A stretch of 64,000 nucleotides of DNA, from the NCBI GenBank assembly GCA_934095845.1, contig CAKOKS010000002.1, positions 62,001 through 126,000 of the forward strand, in the 5' to 3' direction. The stretch comes from an uncultured Bacilli bacterium. GTDB taxonomy: Bacteria > Bacillota_I > Bacilli_A > RF39 > UBA660. Below the pieces are notes generated by a model, which saw only the letters and a list, made by a program, of their open reading frames with translations, ran no database searches and was not told the origin of the DNA. This document shows, in pieces, positions 62,194-64,000 of the stretch (position 1 is its first letter; each line of letters begins with the position of its first letter). Made by a program: the position numbers and the translations under genes.

Positions 62194-62382
62194 ATGAATA
62201 AAATAAAAAAAATGTTAAAAAACGTTTTGTTTTCAACAATTACAATTTATAGTTTAAATATAATTTTAGTAAAACTTGGTTATTATGTTCCAATAAATTA
62301 TTTTAGTTTAATAGTAACTTCGATACTAGGTTTTCCTGGTTTAATAATTTATGGAATATTAGCATATAAATTTTTTTGGTGA
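62194..62382 (+). CDS. BofA-like small membrane protein
   Basis: 62 aa with two hydrophobic segments. VPINYFSLIVTSILGFPGLI matches the BofA core (P-I-N-x-F-x...G-x-x-G-x-P-G). In Bacillus BofA inhibits processing of pro-sigma-K and lies just after recR, the same place. Shorter than BofA (87 aa), lacking part of the N-terminus. Confidence 0.75.
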   Translation: MNKIKKMLKNVLFSTITIYSLNIILVKLGYYVPINYFSLIVTSILGFPGLIIYGILAYKFFW

Positions 62383-62386
62383 TGAT

Positions 62387-63220
62387 ATGGACAAAGAAGC
62401 AATAATTAAAAATATAGAAAATACATTTCTTGAGAAAAAAAATTCTCATGCTTTTTTGTTTGAAACAAACAATATTTCTAAATGTTATGATGATGTACTA
62501 AATATTATAAAAGTTATTACAAATCATGAATATGATAATTTAATTGATAATAATAATTTTCCAGATTTAATTTCAGTTGAACCAGATGGAAAAGAAATTA
62601 AAGTTTTTCAAATTGAAAATATAATTGAAACTTTTTCTACTACTTCAATAATGGGAAGTTATTCAATATATATTATAAAAGAAGCAGAAAAATTGAATTT
62701 ATCTTCTGCTAATAAAATTTTGAAATTTTTAGAAGAACCAGAAAAAAATATTGTAGGATTTTTTGTAACTACTTCTGTTTCTAAAATATTACCTACTATA
62801 AAAAGTAGATGTGAATTATTTAAGATAAATTACAAGTTTGAAAATATTAAAGATGTATTATCTATAACTGAAGAACAATACAAATATTTTGAAGAAACAA
62901 TGGATTTTGCTTTTAAATTAAATTCAACAAAAAAATATATTTTAATGAATCATGTAAAACAAATTGCTAAAAAAGAAAGATTTGAAATTGAAACAATACT
63001 TGATATATTGAGAAAAGCGTATATAATAAAGTATGATTATTTATTAAATCGATTAAATTGTGATAAATCATTAATTGAACAAATTTTAGTAAGTGTGGAT
63101 ATTAATGATATAAAAATATTAGCTAAAAGAATAACATTGATTGAGCAAATTCAAAGTGAATTTAAATTCAATTTAAATAAAGAATTAATTTTAAATAAAA
63201 TGATATTAATGTGGGAGTAG
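62387..63220 (+). CDS. holB: DNA polymerase III delta-prime subunit
   Basis: 277 aa. Clamp-loader partner of DnaX. HAFLFETN start region, IIKEAEKLNLSSANKILKFLEEPEKN and the sensor KSRCELFKI (SRC motif). No Walker A, as expected for delta-prime, and no visible zinc finger. Shorter than Bacillus HolB (329). Confidence 0.85.
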   Translation: MDKEAIIKNIENTFLEKKNSHAFLFETNNISKCYDDVLNIIKVITNHEYDNLIDNNNFPDLISVEPDGKEIKVFQIENIIETFSTTSIMGSYSIYIIKEAEKLNLSSANKILKFLEEPEKNIVGFFVTTSVSKILPTIKSRCELFKINYKFENIKDVLSITEEQYKYFEETMDFAFKLNSTKKYILMNHVKQIAKKERFEIETILDILRKAYIIKYDYLLNRLNCDKSLIEQILVSVDINDIKILAKRITLIEQIQSEFKFNLNKELILNKMILMWE

Positions 63221-63224
63221 GTTT

Positions 63225-64000
63225 ATGAAGGTATGTGGAGTAAAATTTAAAGATACTGGTAAAGTATATTATTTTAAATATGAAGATATGGATTTAAAAA
63301 AGAATCTAACTGTTGTTGTAGAAACTGAAAAAGGTGAACAATTTGCAAAAGTAACAGATATAGATATCAAAGAATCAAAAAATATAAATATTGAAAATAT
63401 GAAAGCAGTACTTAGAATATCAACAAAAAAAGATTATAATAATTATTTAAATAATTTGAAAGAATCTAAACTTGCTTTAGATTATGCAAAAGAGTTAGCA
63501 AAAAAAATGAATATAAAAATGAAAATACTAAATGCTTCTTATACTTTAGATAGAAAACAACTAATTTTTAATTTTATTTCAGATGATCGCGTTGATTTTC
63601 GTGATTTAGTAAAAGAACTTGCTGCCAAATATAAAACAAGAATTGAACTTCATCAAATTGGAGTAAGAGATAAATCTAAAGAAATTGGAGGATTAGGTCA
63701 TTGTGGTAGACCATTATGCTGTGCTTCATTTTTAAATGGCATAGATACAATAAGTATAAATATGGCAAAGAATCAAAATATTGCTTTAAACCCAAGTAAA
63801 ATAAATGGTGCTTGTGGTAGATTATTATGCTGTCTTGCATATGAGGATGATGTATATACATGTCATAGAAAACTTTTACCAAAAGTAGGAGAAAACGTGA
63901 AGACTCCAGATGGAGAAGGTAGAGTTGTTTCAATAGATATTTTAAATAAAAAATATACGGTTGAAATAAATGGAGATAAATGTGTTTATGAATCAGATAG
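63225..64000 (+). CDS. ricT: RicT/YaaT (PSP1 domain) protein, cut by the window edge
   Basis: At least 258 codons with no stop before 64000. GVKFKDTGKVYYF start; PSP1 domain with FRDLVKELAAKYKTRIELHQIGVRD; cysteine pairs CGRPLCC and CGRLLCCL that hold an Fe-S cluster in the Bacillus RicAFT complex, which promotes mRNA maturation and sporulation or competence. Follows holB as in Bacillus. ATG 63225. Confidence 0.93.
   Translation, partial: MKVCGVKFKDTGKVYYFKYEDMDLKKNLTVVVETEKGEQFAKVTDIDIKESKNINIENMKAVLRISTKKDYNNYLNNLKESKLALDYAKELAKKMNIKMKILNASYTLDRKQLIFNFISDDRVDFRDLVKELAAKYKTRIELHQIGVRDKSKEIGGLGHCGRPLCCASFLNGIDTISINMAKNQNIALNPSKINGACGRLLCCLAYEDDVYTCHRKLLPKVGENVKTPDGEGRVVSIDILNKKYTVEINGDKCVYESD

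Overview
The window is AT-rich chromosomal DNA (my impression by eye is below 30 % GC) from a Bacillota genome, most likely a gut-type member of class Bacilli with a small genome (RF39/Erysipelotrichales-like). The evidence is gene content: RNA polymerase delta, ComK-like, Noc-like, BofA-like, SpoIID, SpoIIQ-like and SpoIIR proteins, a Bacillus-like order around dnaA, type A ribosomal protein L31, and a murein pathway. The genetic code looks standard, because several tightly overlapping genes end in TGA. The species assignment is inference.

Layout. 1-6952 (+): DNA-repair helicase/nuclease block (addB-like, addA, helicase IV-like). 6949-13342 (-): rubrerythrin, an LtaS-type sulfatase-fold membrane enzyme, the phosphatidylethanolamine operon pssA-psd-flippase-like, a DUF4870-like membrane protein and a GNAT enzyme. 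13560-20399: a complete type II-A CRISPR-Cas locus (12-repeat array, leader, csn2, cas2, cas1, cas9 on minus; tracrRNA divergent on plus). 20680-22851 (-): a two-gene module, MazG-like pyrophosphohydrolase plus a GIY-YIG/DUF2075 helicase, next to CRISPR and a candidate defence system. 22974-28320 (-): accessory genes (possible serpin-like membrane protein, RsgI-like protein, nucleotide house-cleaning enzymes, a frameshifted gene, an HMA-like protein) and a candidate small RNA. 28330-39850 (-): recG, a second candidate small RNA (+), and a compressed version of the Bacillus murA-spoIID-spoIIQ / rpoE-prfA-prmC-spoIIR region. 39924-41840 (+): class A PBP.

41851-64000 is the origin region. On minus from dnaA run rpmH-rnpA-yidC-jag-mnmE-mnmG-rsmG-noc; on plus run dnaA-dnaN-comK-like-recF-gyrB-gyrA, then a 1-kb gene-free tract with eight parS sites about 100 bp apart, then SRP RNA, tadA, dnaX, ebfC, recR, bofA-like, holB and ricT (cut by the window edge). 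DnaA-box-like 9-mers flank dnaA on both sides. Replication therefore starts near 49.1-50.9 kb, and the parS array lies 8-10 kb away on the plus side, where a ParB encoded elsewhere would load. The ParB-family gene in the window carries Noc-type specificity residues, and a perfect Noc-binding site lies inside dnaX.

Most interesting points: the regularly spaced parS array whose arms differ in sequence but keep inverted symmetry, with G-T wobbles nearly all on one strand; the MazG + GIY-YIG-DUF2075 pair beside CRISPR; the tight tracrRNA/cas9 promoter overlap; two structured candidate sRNAs; a gene after spoIIQ with no ATG/GTG/TTG start; and a comK-like gene inserted in the dnaN-recF interval.
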